Assembly: GCA_910588005.1 (NCBI GenBank)
Contig: CAJUQM010000053.1
Span: 1 to 13,113 of the forward strand
Length of the DNA stretch: 13,113 nt
From: an uncultured Oscillibacter sp.
Lineage (GTDB): Bacteria > Bacillota > Clostridia > Oscillospirales > Oscillospiraceae
Direction of reading: 5' to 3'
The position numbers and the translations under genes were made by a program. Below the pieces are notes generated by a model. The model saw nothing but the letters and a program-made list of their open reading frames with translations, was not told the origin of the DNA and made no database searches. Below, one piece after another: positions 1 to 6,575 of the stretch. How positions within the stretch are numbered: the first letter of the stretch is position 1; the number at the start of each line of letters is the position of its first letter.

Positions 1-160
1 GTCCCGAGGCGGGCGGTGCTCTGGCATCCCCCCCCCCCCGCCCTCCTCCCGTTTCGGATTCGAATCCGGATCAGCCCCGCCAGCTACCGCGGTCAAAGCA
101 AAAGGAGACCTTGCCGGCATAAGCCGTGATCTGCATACGGCAGCCGGACACAGCATTTTC
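1..160. other. Intergenic leader with poly-C tract and 14-bp palindrome
   Basis: I see no convincing gene here. There is an uninterrupted run of 12 C at 28-39 and a perfect 14-bp palindrome, CGGATTCGAATCCG, at 55-68. A frame is open from base 1 to about 129, but its translation is rich in Pro and Arg, resembles no family I know and crosses the poly-C run. It could be the end of an upstream gene cut by the window, but nothing supports that. The palindrome looks superficially like a tRNA T-arm but does not fold as one. Confidence 0.4.
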
Positions 161-189
161 TTGAAAACGGCCGCAAAAATATGTATACT
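161..189 (+). promoter_or_regulatory. Sigma-A type promoter for the regulator/ABC operon
   Basis: The -35 box TTGAAA (161-166) and the -10 box TATACT (184-189) are separated by exactly 17 bp, close to the vegetative consensus. An A/T-rich stretch follows. Transcription would start near 196, leaving an untranslated leader of roughly 90 nt before the response regulator, whose AAGGAGG ribosome binding site is at 271-277. It probably drives all four genes to the terminator at 3696-3733. No obvious operator repeat overlaps it. Confidence 0.75.
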
Positions 190-284
190 AAAAAATAAAC
201 TGACAAACGCGGGGGACCCGGAACCGAATTTCCAGCGACGGGCTGAATGCACTCACGCCTGAAAACACCTAAGGAGGCCGGCCT

Positions 285-956
285 ATGCCTCGGATTCTAA
301 TCGTAGAAGACGACACCGATATTAACAACTCCACCGCCCAGTACCTGCGCCGGCAGGGCTGTGCGTGCGTCCAGGCCTTTTCCGGCACGGAGGGCCGTCT
401 GCTCTGGCAGGCGGGGGGCGTGGATCTGCTGCTGGTGGATCTGATGCTGCCGGGCCTGTCCGGCAGTGAGCTGATTGCGGAGATCCGCCAGACCAGCCGG
501 ACGCCGGTCATCGTGCTGTCGGCCAGGACGGAGCTGTCTAACAAAGTAGAGCTGCTGAGCCTGGGGGCAGACGACTATCTGACCAAGCCCTATCAGCTGG
601 AGGAGCTGTGGGCCAGGATTCTGGTGCAACTACGCCACGCCAGCGCCGCGCCCGCAGGCGGGCTTCTGCGCTACCGGGACTGGGTGCTGAATCCGGACGG
701 GATGACGCTGGACGCCGCCGGCCGGACCGTCAGCCTCACCGCCCACGAATTTAAAATCGTAGAGCTTCTGGCGGGCCGCCCCAAGCGGGTCTTCACCAAA
801 CAGCAGATCTATGAGGCCGTCTGGCAGGAGAAATATGCGGTGGAGGATAAGACCATCACCGTCCACATCAGCAACATCCGGGCCAAGCTGCGCCCCAGCG
901 GCACAGACGGCTATATCCAGACCGTGTGGGGCATCGGCTTCAAACTGGCCGAGTAA
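285..956 (+). CDS. OmpR/PhoB-family two-component response regulator
   Basis: A cytoplasmic DNA-binding response regulator of 223 aa, the usual length for the family. The receiver domain (about 1-118) has the acidic pocket E8-D9-D10, the phospho-acceptor D52 in the string VDLMLPG, the switch residue S79 and the conserved K101 in TKPY. The winged-helix output domain (about 125-222) ends in the typical YIQTVWGIGFKL strand-turn. The start is fixed by AAGGAGG 8 nt upstream. It heads an operon with an ABC transporter and a histidine kinase (2764-3636), the only kinase in the window and so its probable partner. In related Firmicutes modules such regulators switch on the neighbouring transporter on exposure to peptide antibiotics; that role here is inferred from context. 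The 84-nt gap to the next gene may contain the regulator's own target site, but I see no clear repeat. Confidence 0.93.
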   Translation: MPRILIVEDDTDINNSTAQYLRRQGCACVQAFSGTEGRLLWQAGGVDLLLVDLMLPGLSGSELIAEIRQTSRTPVIVLSARTELSNKVELLSLGADDYLTKPYQLEELWARILVQLRHASAAPAGGLLRYRDWVLNPDGMTLDAAGRTVSLTAHEFKIVELLAGRPKRVFTKQQIYEAVWQEKYAVEDKTITVHISNIRAKLRPSGTDGYIQTVWGIGFKLAE

Positions 957-1040
957 TTTTATACTTTCTTTACCTTTGCTTTGCGATGTTTGGGCACTTG
1001 CCTGTTAGACTGAACCTGCAAACAAAAAGGAGGCTTTTGT

Positions 1041-1952
1041 ATGGCAGTGATACAGACTATGGGACTGTCCAAACACTATCAAGATAGATGGGCCGTGGAC
1101 CACCTGGACCTGCGGGTGGAACAGGGGGACATCTACGGCTTCATCGGCCGGAACGGCGCGGGCAAGTCCACCACGTTGAAGCTCCTGTGCGGGCTGGTCC
1201 GGCCCACTCGGGGAGAGGCCCTGATCTTTGATAAACCGGTCCGTGACTCGATGGCCCGCCGCCGGGTGGGAGCGCTTATTGAGCAGCCGGGACTTTATCC
1301 CGACCTGAGCGGACGGGAGAACCTGCGGCTCTACGCCGCCCTGCTGGGGCTGGACAGCCCGGAGCGGCAGGTGGAGGATATTTTGAAGACCGTGGGCCTG
1401 TCTTCAAAGGAGAGAAAGCCGCTACGCCACTACTCCATGGGCATGAAGCAGCGGCTGGGCGTGGCCCTGGCCCTGCTGGGCGGGCCGGACCTGCTGCTGC
1501 TGGACGAACCCATCAGCGGCCTGGACCCGGAGGGCATCCGGGAGATACGGGAGCTGCTTCTGCGTCTGAACCGGGAGCGGGGACTGACCATTCTGGTAAG
1601 CTCTCACATCCTGGGGGAGCTGAGTAAGATCGCTACCCGGTACGGCATCATTCAGGAGGGCCGCATGGTGGAGCAGGTCACCGCCGCTGAGCTGGAGCAA
1701 ACATGCACCGACTATCTGCATCTTAGGGCGGACCAGCCCCAGAAAGCGGCGGCTCTGCTGGAACAGGAACTCCATCTAAAGCGCTGGGAGATGCGGCCGG
1801 AGGGTGAACTCCGAATTTACGAGGCTGTGGATCCCAAGACCGTCGGCCAGGCCCTTGCCCAGGCGGGCGTCGCGGTGGAGGAGCTGGGCCTGCATAGACA
1901 GGATTTGGAGGACTATTTCCTGGAGCGCATGGGAGGTGCAGATCATGTTTAA
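1041..1952 (+). CDS. ABC transporter ATP-binding protein, BcrA/lantibiotic-immunity type
   Basis: The nucleotide-binding subunit of an ABC-2 transporter, 303 aa, near the family norm for BcrA-like proteins. All ATPase motifs are intact: Walker A GRNGAGKST (36-44), Q-loop Q82, signature YSMGMKQR (131-138, a degenerate form of LSGGQ common in this subfamily), Walker B LLLLDEP (151-157) with catalytic E156, and switch H189. The QGDIYGFIGRNGAGKST context is typical of bacitracin and lantibiotic self-protection ATPases. About 90 C-terminal residues follow the ATPase core, as in that family. The ribosome binding site AAGGAGG is at 1027-1033. The gene overlaps the permease start by 8 bp, so the two are probably translationally coupled. 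The substrate is unknown. A peptide antibiotic is the most likely guess from the family and the linked two-component system. Confidence 0.92.
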   Translation: MAVIQTMGLSKHYQDRWAVDHLDLRVEQGDIYGFIGRNGAGKSTTLKLLCGLVRPTRGEALIFDKPVRDSMARRRVGALIEQPGLYPDLSGRENLRLYAALLGLDSPERQVEDILKTVGLSSKERKPLRHYSMGMKQRLGVALALLGGPDLLLLDEPISGLDPEGIREIRELLLRLNRERGLTILVSSHILGELSKIATRYGIIQEGRMVEQVTAAELEQTCTDYLHLRADQPQKAAALLEQELHLKRWEMRPEGELRIYEAVDPKTVGQALAQAGVAVEELGLHRQDLEDYFLERMGGADHV

Positions 1953-2751
1953 TATGCTGCGTATGGACCTGCGGCGGCTGTTCAAAAGCCGGAGCTTTTA
2001 TATCATTCTGGGTGTGACGGCCGTTCTGCTGATTATGGTGACTGTCATGGCTTACACTATCGCGGACCCGGAAATGATGGATGCGATGGAGGCGCAGGGA
2101 GCGGAGATCACAGAGTCTGACCGCATCATGAGCGAGTACATCCAGAATATGTCACAGCTGGACCTCATGCACGAAACCTTGGGCAGCGGCTTTTTGCTGG
2201 TCATGACCGGGATTGGAATGACCTTGTTTGTAAACGGTGATTTTTCCAGCGGATTTATCAAAAATATCTGTTGTATCAATCCCCGCCGCCGGGATTATGT
2301 ACTTTCCAAAGTTGCCCTGGCAGGCATTTACAGTGGAATCATTACCGTTTTATCTGTCCTGTTGATGCTGTTGTCCCCCGTGCTGATCCACATGTACCCG
2401 GTGCCGGATTCCATTTCTCAGATTTTGCGGTATGTCCTTTGGATGTGGCTGCCCCACTGGGCCTTTGCCCTCATGGCCCTGGCTCTGGTCCTGCTGACCC
2501 GGAGCACCACCCTAGGGATCATTCTGTCCCTGGTGGCCGGAGGAGGGCTGACCGCCGCTCTGGTGGGAATGCTGGGGAGGCTGCTGCGCTGGCCCCCCTT
2601 TGAGCAGTATTTTCTCGCCGCCGTGGTAAAGGGCCTTTATACACCACAAAGCGGCATCACACAGACAGGGGTTATCCTGGCCTGTACCATGGCCTGGGCG
2701 GTTCTTTACGGAGTGGGAGGCCTGCTGTCCATGGAAAAGCGGGATATTTAA
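1945..2751 (+). CDS. ABC-2 type permease, BcrB-like, six membrane helices
   Basis: The membrane subunit paired with the preceding ATPase, 268 aa. The frame is open further upstream inside the ATPase gene, but the ATG at 1945 is chosen because GGGAGG (1931-1936) lies 8 nt before it and translation from there begins with the expected amphipathic N-terminus MFNMLRMDLRRLFKSRSF. Six hydrophobic segments are visible at about 18-38, 81-98, 124-150, 165-185, 188-210 and 242-262. The NGDFSSGFIKNI stretch after helix 2 is characteristic of ABC-2 permeases of this class. It overlaps the ATPase gene by 8 bp, and the kinase gene follows 12 bp after its stop. Two ATPase and two permease copies would form the exporter. 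A single permease gene makes this a BcrAB-like rather than a SpaFEG-like (two-permease) module. It is not a BceB-type permease, since it lacks that family's large extracellular domain. Confidence 0.88.
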   Translation: MFNMLRMDLRRLFKSRSFYIILGVTAVLLIMVTVMAYTIADPEMMDAMEAQGAEITESDRIMSEYIQNMSQLDLMHETLGSGFLLVMTGIGMTLFVNGDFSSGFIKNICCINPRRRDYVLSKVALAGIYSGIITVLSVLLMLLSPVLIHMYPVPDSISQILRYVLWMWLPHWAFALMALALVLLTRSTTLGIILSLVAGGGLTAALVGMLGRLLRWPPFEQYFLAAVVKGLYTPQSGITQTGVILACTMAWAVLYGVGGLLSMEKRDI

Positions 2752-2763
2752 GGAGGAATTCTG

Positions 2764-3636
2764 ATGCTGCCGGTCCTGATTCTAACTCTTGCCGCACTGG
2801 GAATTGCGGTGCTGCGCCTGTGGTCATACCGCGCCCAGATGCTGGAGATGGCCCGGGTGCTGGAGGAGACGCCCGCCCAGAGCAATCTGCGTCTGACGGT
2901 ACGGATGCCCGGCGCAGTGCCCCGGCGGCTGTGCCGGGCGGTCAACCGGCGCCTGGAGGAGGGGCGGCAGCTGCGTCTGGAGACTCTGAATCGGGAACAG
3001 GAACTGAAGTACACCATGGCCTGCATCTCCCACGACATCCGCACCCCCCTGGCCGGGGCCATGGGTTATTTGCAGCTGCTGGAGGGGGAGCCGGAGCGGC
3101 AGAAGGAATATCTGGATACGATCAAAAAGCGGCTTGGGGATCTGGAAGAGCTTTTAGAGGAATTATTTCTTTACACCCGCTTACAAGGCGGCGCTCTTCC
3201 CCTGGAATGCGGAAAAACGGCGGCTTTGCCGCCCCTGTGGGAGGCACTGGCGGAGTTTTATCCCCAGTTGGAGGCGGCGGGAGCCGCACCGGAGCTGCGG
3301 TTTGACCGGGAAAATCTGGCGGTTTGGGCCAGTCCCGAAGCGCTGGGCCGGGTGTACCGGAACCTGATCGCCAACGCCCTGCGCCACGGCGGAGGAGGAC
3401 TGACGGTCTCCGGGCGGGATGGGGAGATCTGCTTTTCCAACGAATTGCTTCCCGGTCCCAGGCCAGACCTGGAGCATCTGTTTGACCGCTTCTACCAGAG
3501 CAGTCCCGCCCGGGCCAGGGGCGGGGCGGGACTGGGCCTCTCCATTGTGCGGGAGCTGATGGAGCGGATGGGCGGGCAGGTGTCTGCGGGCATTGCGGAA
3601 AACGAGCTGTGGATCAAGCTGGTGTTTGCCCAATAA
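2764..3636 (+). CDS. Short sensor histidine kinase with a single N-terminal membrane segment
   Basis: A histidine kinase of 290 aa, short for the family. One hydrophobic helix (about 2-18) is followed directly by a cytoplasmic linker rich in Arg/Glu (about 20-80), the phospho-acceptor box ISHDIRTPL with H90, and an ATPase domain: N-box RNLIANALRHG (199-209), F-box HLFDRFYQS (238-246) and G-box GGAGLGLS (253-260). The usual DxGxG box is reduced to FSNELLPG (224-231), with Asn-Glu in place of Asp-Asn. AGGAGG (2751-2756) overlaps the permease stop and sits 7 nt before the ATG. There is no extracellular loop or recognisable sensor domain, so the input is probably passed on from the membrane or the neighbouring transporter. 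It presumably phosphorylates the response regulator at 285-956, from which it is separated by the transporter genes. Confidence 0.9.
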   Translation: MLPVLILTLAALGIAVLRLWSYRAQMLEMARVLEETPAQSNLRLTVRMPGAVPRRLCRAVNRRLEEGRQLRLETLNREQELKYTMACISHDIRTPLAGAMGYLQLLEGEPERQKEYLDTIKKRLGDLEELLEELFLYTRLQGGALPLECGKTAALPPLWEALAEFYPQLEAAGAAPELRFDRENLAVWASPEALGRVYRNLIANALRHGGGGLTVSGRDGEICFSNELLPGPRPDLEHLFDRFYQSSPARARGGAGLGLSIVRELMERMGGQVSAGIAENELWIKLVFAQ

Positions 3637-3695
3637 TGGAGCGGCTCTGCCCGCTCCGATTCCGACCCGGTTTCGCCAGATATCCAGAGGACGTA

Positions 3696-3733
3696 CCAGC
3701 CCCCTCCGCCAGACGGCGGAGGGGGCTGGTTTT
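3696..3733 (+). terminator. Intrinsic terminator after the histidine kinase
   Basis: Perfect 15-bp GC-rich stem: left arm CCAGCCCCCTCCGCC (3696-3710), loop AGAC, right arm 3715-3729, then TTTT (3730-3733). It lies 60 nt after the kinase stop and closes the four-gene operon. Confidence 0.92.
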
Positions 3734-3791
3734 GTCAGATGATGGAATAATGAAGCAAGACGGAGGGGAGCAGGCGGGGTACCGTCTCTTC

Positions 3792-4152
3792 TTAACCAAA
3801 ATACTTTTTTCGAGCGCACCACATATCGTGGCCGGTGAGGAACCACTTGGGATCCCACTCTTCGCCTAGCAGCATGACCTTGTCAAAATCACCATCAGCC
3901 ATCTGAATATGGTTTAGGCCCTGTTTGGCGTCTCCAGAGACAAATCTTGCCGCCGTAATGGTAGTCGTACAGGATTTGGAAACCCTTGCAACGCTCTCGC
4001 TTATCAATGCGGAGATTATGGGAAAACCGGACGCAGATCCCAAGCCCCGGAAGGCAGGATACATTGTCCGGCCCTGTGGGCAGTTTGTATGTAAGGCGGA
4101 AGACAAGAGCATTTCCTTCATCGGCTTGGCGGAAGAATCCCGGCGCTGCAAG
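3792..4152 (-). pseudogene. Possible decayed gene, C-terminal part, frameshifted
   Basis: No intact gene is credible between the terminator and the HxlR gene (3734-4377). On the minus strand two pieces look protein-like. One frame (stop at 3792) ends in the charged and aromatic tail DGDFDKVMLLGEEWDPKW followed by FLTGHDMWCARKKYFG. A second frame (open from 4152 down to 3895) contains RCKGFQILYDYHYGGKI. They would join by a frameshift at about 3915-3960. I do not recognise the family. Upstream of 4152 further frames are open without clear protein character. A plus-strand frame (3925-4251, TTG start) also spans the area but has no ribosome binding site or family resemblance. Decay is an inference from the look of the translations, and chance open frames in GC-rich DNA remain possible. 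Confidence 0.35.
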
Positions 4153-4377
4153 TCATCGGTTCTATTAGAGGCTGGTATTGTGGCCAAACGGCCAAGCGGC
4201 AAAGGCAGTGCCGCCAGCCCCCTAACCGTACTAAACGGCAAATCACCCTGAGAGATCGCCAGACAGCAAGAAATTTCACGGCAACGAGGTTCAGACCAAG
4301 GCCTGTTCTCTTTGACCAGACGGCACCACAGAACCGAGATAAAACAAAGCCGCCCCAATGGATGCAGGCATAGCCGC

Positions 4378-4701
4378 TCAGCCATTCTTCGCCTTATATG
4401 CTTCTCCCCAATCCCGCATCGCCTCTAAGACCGGTTCCAAGCTGTGTCCCAGCTCCGTCAACGCATACTCTACCCGCGGCGGTACTTCCGGATAGACCGT
4501 CCTTGTCAGCAGTCCCCTCTCCTCCATCTGCCGGAGTTGGGTGGTCAACACCTTCTGGCTCACGCTGCCAATGGATTTCTTCAACTCCCCAAACCGTTTT
4601 GTTCCAGGCAGCAGGTCTCGAATAATGAGTACCTTCCACTTGTCGCTGATGAGCGTCAGCGTCGTTTCCACCGGGCAGGCGGGCAAAGTTTTCTCGTTCA
4701 C
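4378..4701 (-). CDS. HxlR-family winged-helix transcriptional regulator
   Basis: A small DNA-binding regulator of 107 aa, typical of HxlR proteins. The diagnostic blocks are all present: ACPVETTLTLISDKWKVLI near the N-terminus with the conserved Cys9, GTKRFGELKKSIGSVSQKVL over the helix-turn-helix, and VYPEVPPRVEYALTELG over the wing. I start it at the GTG at 4701 because AGGAGG (4710-4715) lies 8 nt upstream and the length then fits the family. An in-frame ATG at 4749 would add 16 residues but has only a weak ribosome binding site. HxlR proteins often use the conserved Cys to sense electrophiles or oxidants and usually control a divergent neighbour, here the MBL-fold-like gene starting at 4986. 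Inverted repeats in between are candidate operators. It may also have controlled the decayed gene downstream. Confidence 0.92.
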   Translation of the reverse strand: MNEKTLPACPVETTLTLISDKWKVLIIRDLLPGTKRFGELKKSIGSVSQKVLTTQLRQMEERGLLTRTVYPEVPPRVEYALTELGHSLEPVLEAMRDWGEAYKAKNG

Positions 4702-4857
4702 TACCCCATCCTCCTGTCTATTCGTTTCTAAAATGCCGTACATCTCCATTTTACCGGATCTCCCACATCGCAGTCAAGGCGCGAAAAAATCCCCCTGCGG
4801 CAAGAGCCGGAACCTCTTGGGATCACCCGATGTTTTCCTTTTGGTGGCTGTGCAATG

Positions 4858-4890
4858 GTTACTCTCAGGTAACTATGCCACAAAATTGTG
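4858..4890. promoter_or_regulatory. Candidate HxlR operator: two inverted repeats
   Basis: GTTAC-N6-GTAAC spans 4858-4873, and six bases further CACAA-AA-TTGTG spans 4879-4890. Both lie in the HxlR/MBL-like divergent region. On the minus strand TTGAAA (4897-4902) and CATAGT (4872-4877) could form a weak promoter for the HxlR gene, with a long 19-bp spacer whose -10 abuts the first repeat. Binding by the HxlR protein is inferred from position and symmetry only. Confidence 0.45.
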
Positions 4891-4895
4891 CGTAC

Positions 4896-4928
4896 TTTTC
4901 AAACAGTTTTTGACGCTGTATCATACAG
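4896..4928 (+). promoter_or_regulatory. Candidate promoter for the MBL-like gene with palindromic -10 region
   Basis: TTTTCA (4896-4901) and TATCAT (4919-4924) are 17 bp apart and make a fair sigma-A promoter about 60 bp before the start codon. The -10 lies inside the odd palindrome CTGTAT-C-ATACAG (4916-4928), so a protein bound there would block the promoter. Which repeat the HxlR regulator prefers cannot be told from sequence. Confidence 0.45.
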
Positions 4929-4985
4929 ACGCAAGGACGGGGACCGCTCCCGCTGCAAGAGAACGCATCAATGGAGGTACACATC

Positions 4986-5777
4986 ATGAACAAGAGAGAC
5001 TTTATCACTGTCCGGCTGGCCCAGGGCGAAATGCACATCTATGATTCCGGCGGCGTAAAGCTCCACGCCTATCAGACCGGCGACCCGCTGGCGGACGAGG
5101 TATTTCTGGTGGAGAAGGCGGGAAGGTTTGTGGCCGTCGAGTCCCCCTGCTTCACCGGCAGTGTGACCGCGCTGAACGAGTATCTGGCGGGGCGGGATGT
5201 GGCCGGCGTGCTGGTGTCCTATCACGGCGCAGGCGCCACCTTCCTGCCCGACGCTCCCAAGTACGCCACCGCCAACGCTGCGGAGTACGCCCGCCAGGGA
5301 GGCGGTAAGGCCCTGATCAGCCAGTTTGCCGCCGTATTCGGCAGTGCCTTTGACAGCTCCATCCATCCCATCAGCCGCACCCTCACCCAGGGGGAGGTGA
5401 CCATCGGCGGCATCCGGTTTGTCATTCATCAGACGGCGGAGGCCTTTGACGTGGAGATTCCCGAAATCAACGCGGTCTACACCCACATGCTGGGCCACGA
5501 CTGCCACTCCATCGTGGCCGGGTCCGGCCACGCCGACGCCATGATCGCCCAGCTGCAGGGCTACATCCAGCCCGGCTATGACCTGATTCTCACCTCCCAC
5601 TACACCCCGGAGGACTTGAAAGACGCGGAAACTAAAATTCGCTACCTGGAGGAATTGAAGGCGATCGCCTCCTCCTGCACCGGCGGAGAGTCCTTCAAAA
5701 CCGCAGTCCGGGAGCGGTATCCGGCTTACAGTGGGGAAAACTATCTGGACATGACCGCAGGCTTCTTCTTTGGCTGA
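4986..5777 (+). CDS. MBL-fold-like protein lacking the canonical metal motif
   Basis: A predicted cytoplasmic protein of 263 aa with no signal peptide or membrane helix. The ATG at 4986 is preferred over one at 4971 because GGAGG (4974-4978) then falls 7 nt before the start. The general layout resembles metallo-beta-lactamase-fold hydrolases: a strand-rich N-terminus, a core with GVLVSYHGAGATFLPDA (74-90), INAVYTHMLGHDCHSIVAG (161-179) and LILTSHYTPEDLKDAETKI (200-218). The hallmark HxHxDH is absent; only H80 remains in SYHGAG, though H167, H171, H174 and H205 could contribute to a metal or ligand site. It may therefore be a non-hydrolytic or divergent member. The divergent HxlR gene suggests induction by a reactive small molecule. 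The family assignment is by overall feel of the motifs and is uncertain; that it is a real gene is well supported by ribosome binding site, codon use and length. Confidence 0.6.
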   Translation: MNKRDFITVRLAQGEMHIYDSGGVKLHAYQTGDPLADEVFLVEKAGRFVAVESPCFTGSVTALNEYLAGRDVAGVLVSYHGAGATFLPDAPKYATANAAEYARQGGGKALISQFAAVFGSAFDSSIHPISRTLTQGEVTIGGIRFVIHQTAEAFDVEIPEINAVYTHMLGHDCHSIVAGSGHADAMIAQLQGYIQPGYDLILTSHYTPEDLKDAETKIRYLEELKAIASSCTGGESFKTAVRERYPAYSGENYLDMTAGFFFG

Positions 5778-5787
5778 TTTTGCGCAG

Positions 5788-5823
5788 GTCCTCTCTCCGG
5801 CCAAATCCGGGGGGGGAGAGGAC
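5788..5823 (+). repeat. Hairpin after the MBL-like gene, covering the next ribosome binding site
   Basis: GTCCTCTCTCC (5788-5798) pairs with GGGGAGAGGAC (5813-5823) with one G-T wobble, and CCGG on both sides can extend it. It lies 10 nt after the stop at 5777. There is no T-run after it, so it is a poor terminator. The right arm contains the GGAGAGG that would serve as ribosome binding site for the macrodomain reading frame, so the fold would hide that site. Confidence 0.5.
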
Positions 5824-5827
5824 TGCC

Positions 5828-6154
5828 ATGAGAGGGTATAAAATGGACCATTTGACGGTGATACACACTTTGAACCATATGCTGCTGGCAGAAATGCCCG
5901 AATATCAACCGCAGGCGCGGGAATTTCGGCAGGACACAGCCAGTCAGCGGCGGGCCTCCAGCTCCGGGACGAGTGCAGTCAAATCATGGAGGCCCAAGGC
6001 CACCCGGACCCCACAGGCCGGGCCAAGCTGACAAAAGAATATCATCTTCCTGCCCAGTATGTTCTGCACACGGTTGGCCCTATCATCCAAAGACACATTG
6101 CTGGCAGAGATCGGAGGGAGCTTGCGTCCTGCTATCGCTCTTGCCCGGAATTGG
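5828..6154 (+). pseudogene. Remnant of an ADP-ribose macrodomain hydrolase gene
   Basis: Two out-of-frame pieces of one gene. The first (frame of the ATG at 5828, with a second ATG at 5843) reads MDHLTVIHTLNHMLLAEMPE and matches the helical N-terminal extension typical of Firmicutes protein-ADP-ribose hydrolases. The second (from about 5944, other frame) reads AAGLQLRDECSQIMEAQGH, then TGRAKLTKEYHLPAQYVLHT, VGPII and ELASCYRSCPELA, the conserved core of the macrodomain. The roughly 80 residues that should lie between them, with the first half of the ADP-ribose pocket, are missing, and the pieces are out of frame. The C-terminal part is also gone after about 6154. An internal deletion near 5930-5945 plus a second deletion explains this. 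An active enzyme cannot be made. The family call comes from recognised motifs; the deletion is inferred. Confidence 0.75.
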
Positions 6155-6521
6155 CGGCAGCCCAATTGCTCTTGGAATCGCAATCGCGCCGGTTGCCGCC
6201 ATCCTCGCGCCGGGCGGAACTTGGAAAAAGCTGATCGGCAACAAGCTTGTGCCACAGTACAAGAAGCAAAACGTACTAGACCGGCTCGGAGAAACCTCCG
6301 CCAGCTTTTGGTGCCAAACCCGTGATGCCTTCCGCAAAGGGGCGGAGCAGGTGGAAGACGACTGGCAGAAAGAAATAAAGCTGTTCCGGGAAAAGGTAAA
6401 ACACTCTGACAGCGAAGCGCTTTTGAAAACACTCCAGGCAGAAATCAACAACACCAGGGAAGCCGCTCAATTCTTTCAAGCATTCTCCGAAAAAGTCCAA
6501 AGCCGGCATTCCGGTAAGTGA
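6141..6521 (+). pseudogene. C-terminal fragment of an unidentified protein fused to the macrodomain remnant
   Basis: From about 6141 a different frame becomes protein-like: a small hydrophobic patch PIALGIAIAPVAAILAPGG, then a strongly helical, charged region (VLDRLGETSASFWCQTRDAF, QVEDDWQKEIKLFREKVK, LLKTLQAEINNTREAAQFF) ending at the stop at 6519-6521. An ATG in this frame exists at 5973, but the first 56 codons from it overlap the macrodomain core out of frame and do not look like protein. The fragment resembles the membrane-patch plus coiled-coil end of large helical GTPase-like proteins, but I cannot name the family. It is best read as the surviving 3' end of a gene whose 5' part was lost in the deletion that also removed the macrodomain's end. 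Confidence 0.5.
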
Positions 6522-6532
6522 TGATCCCCTTA

Positions 6533-6575
6533 CCAGGCGCCCAGGCAGGCTGCTGCGGCCTGCCTGGGCGCCTGG
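6533..6575. repeat. 18-bp perfect inverted repeat
   Basis: CCAGGCGCCCAGGCAGGC (6533-6550) is followed by a 7-nt loop and its exact complement (6558-6575). It starts 11 bp after the stop of the preceding gene fragment. There is no T-run on either side, so an ordinary intrinsic terminator is unlikely, although the hairpin would be very stable. It could be a former terminator or a mobile REP/MITE-like unit. Confidence 0.75.

Noticed and set aside
51..82. tRNA-like 3' end (TTCGAATCC followed later by CCA)
   Set aside because: The would-be T-stem does not pair correctly (an extra A before TTCGAA), and no anticodon or acceptor partner is visible upstream; it is better explained as a palindrome.
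3181..3858. A 225-codon minus-strand frame opposite the histidine kinase
   Set aside because: It crosses the perfect terminator hairpin at 3696-3733 and mirrors kinase coding sequence whose ATPase motifs are intact.
4968..5804. A 278-codon minus-strand frame opposite the MBL-like gene
   Set aside because: Gly/Val-rich shadow translation. The plus-strand gene has the ribosome binding site, promoter and family-like motifs.
5973..6140. N-terminal part of a 182-codon plus-strand gene starting at 5973
   Set aside because: Over this stretch another frame carries unmistakable macrodomain sequence. Only the portion after about 6141 looks like protein in this frame.
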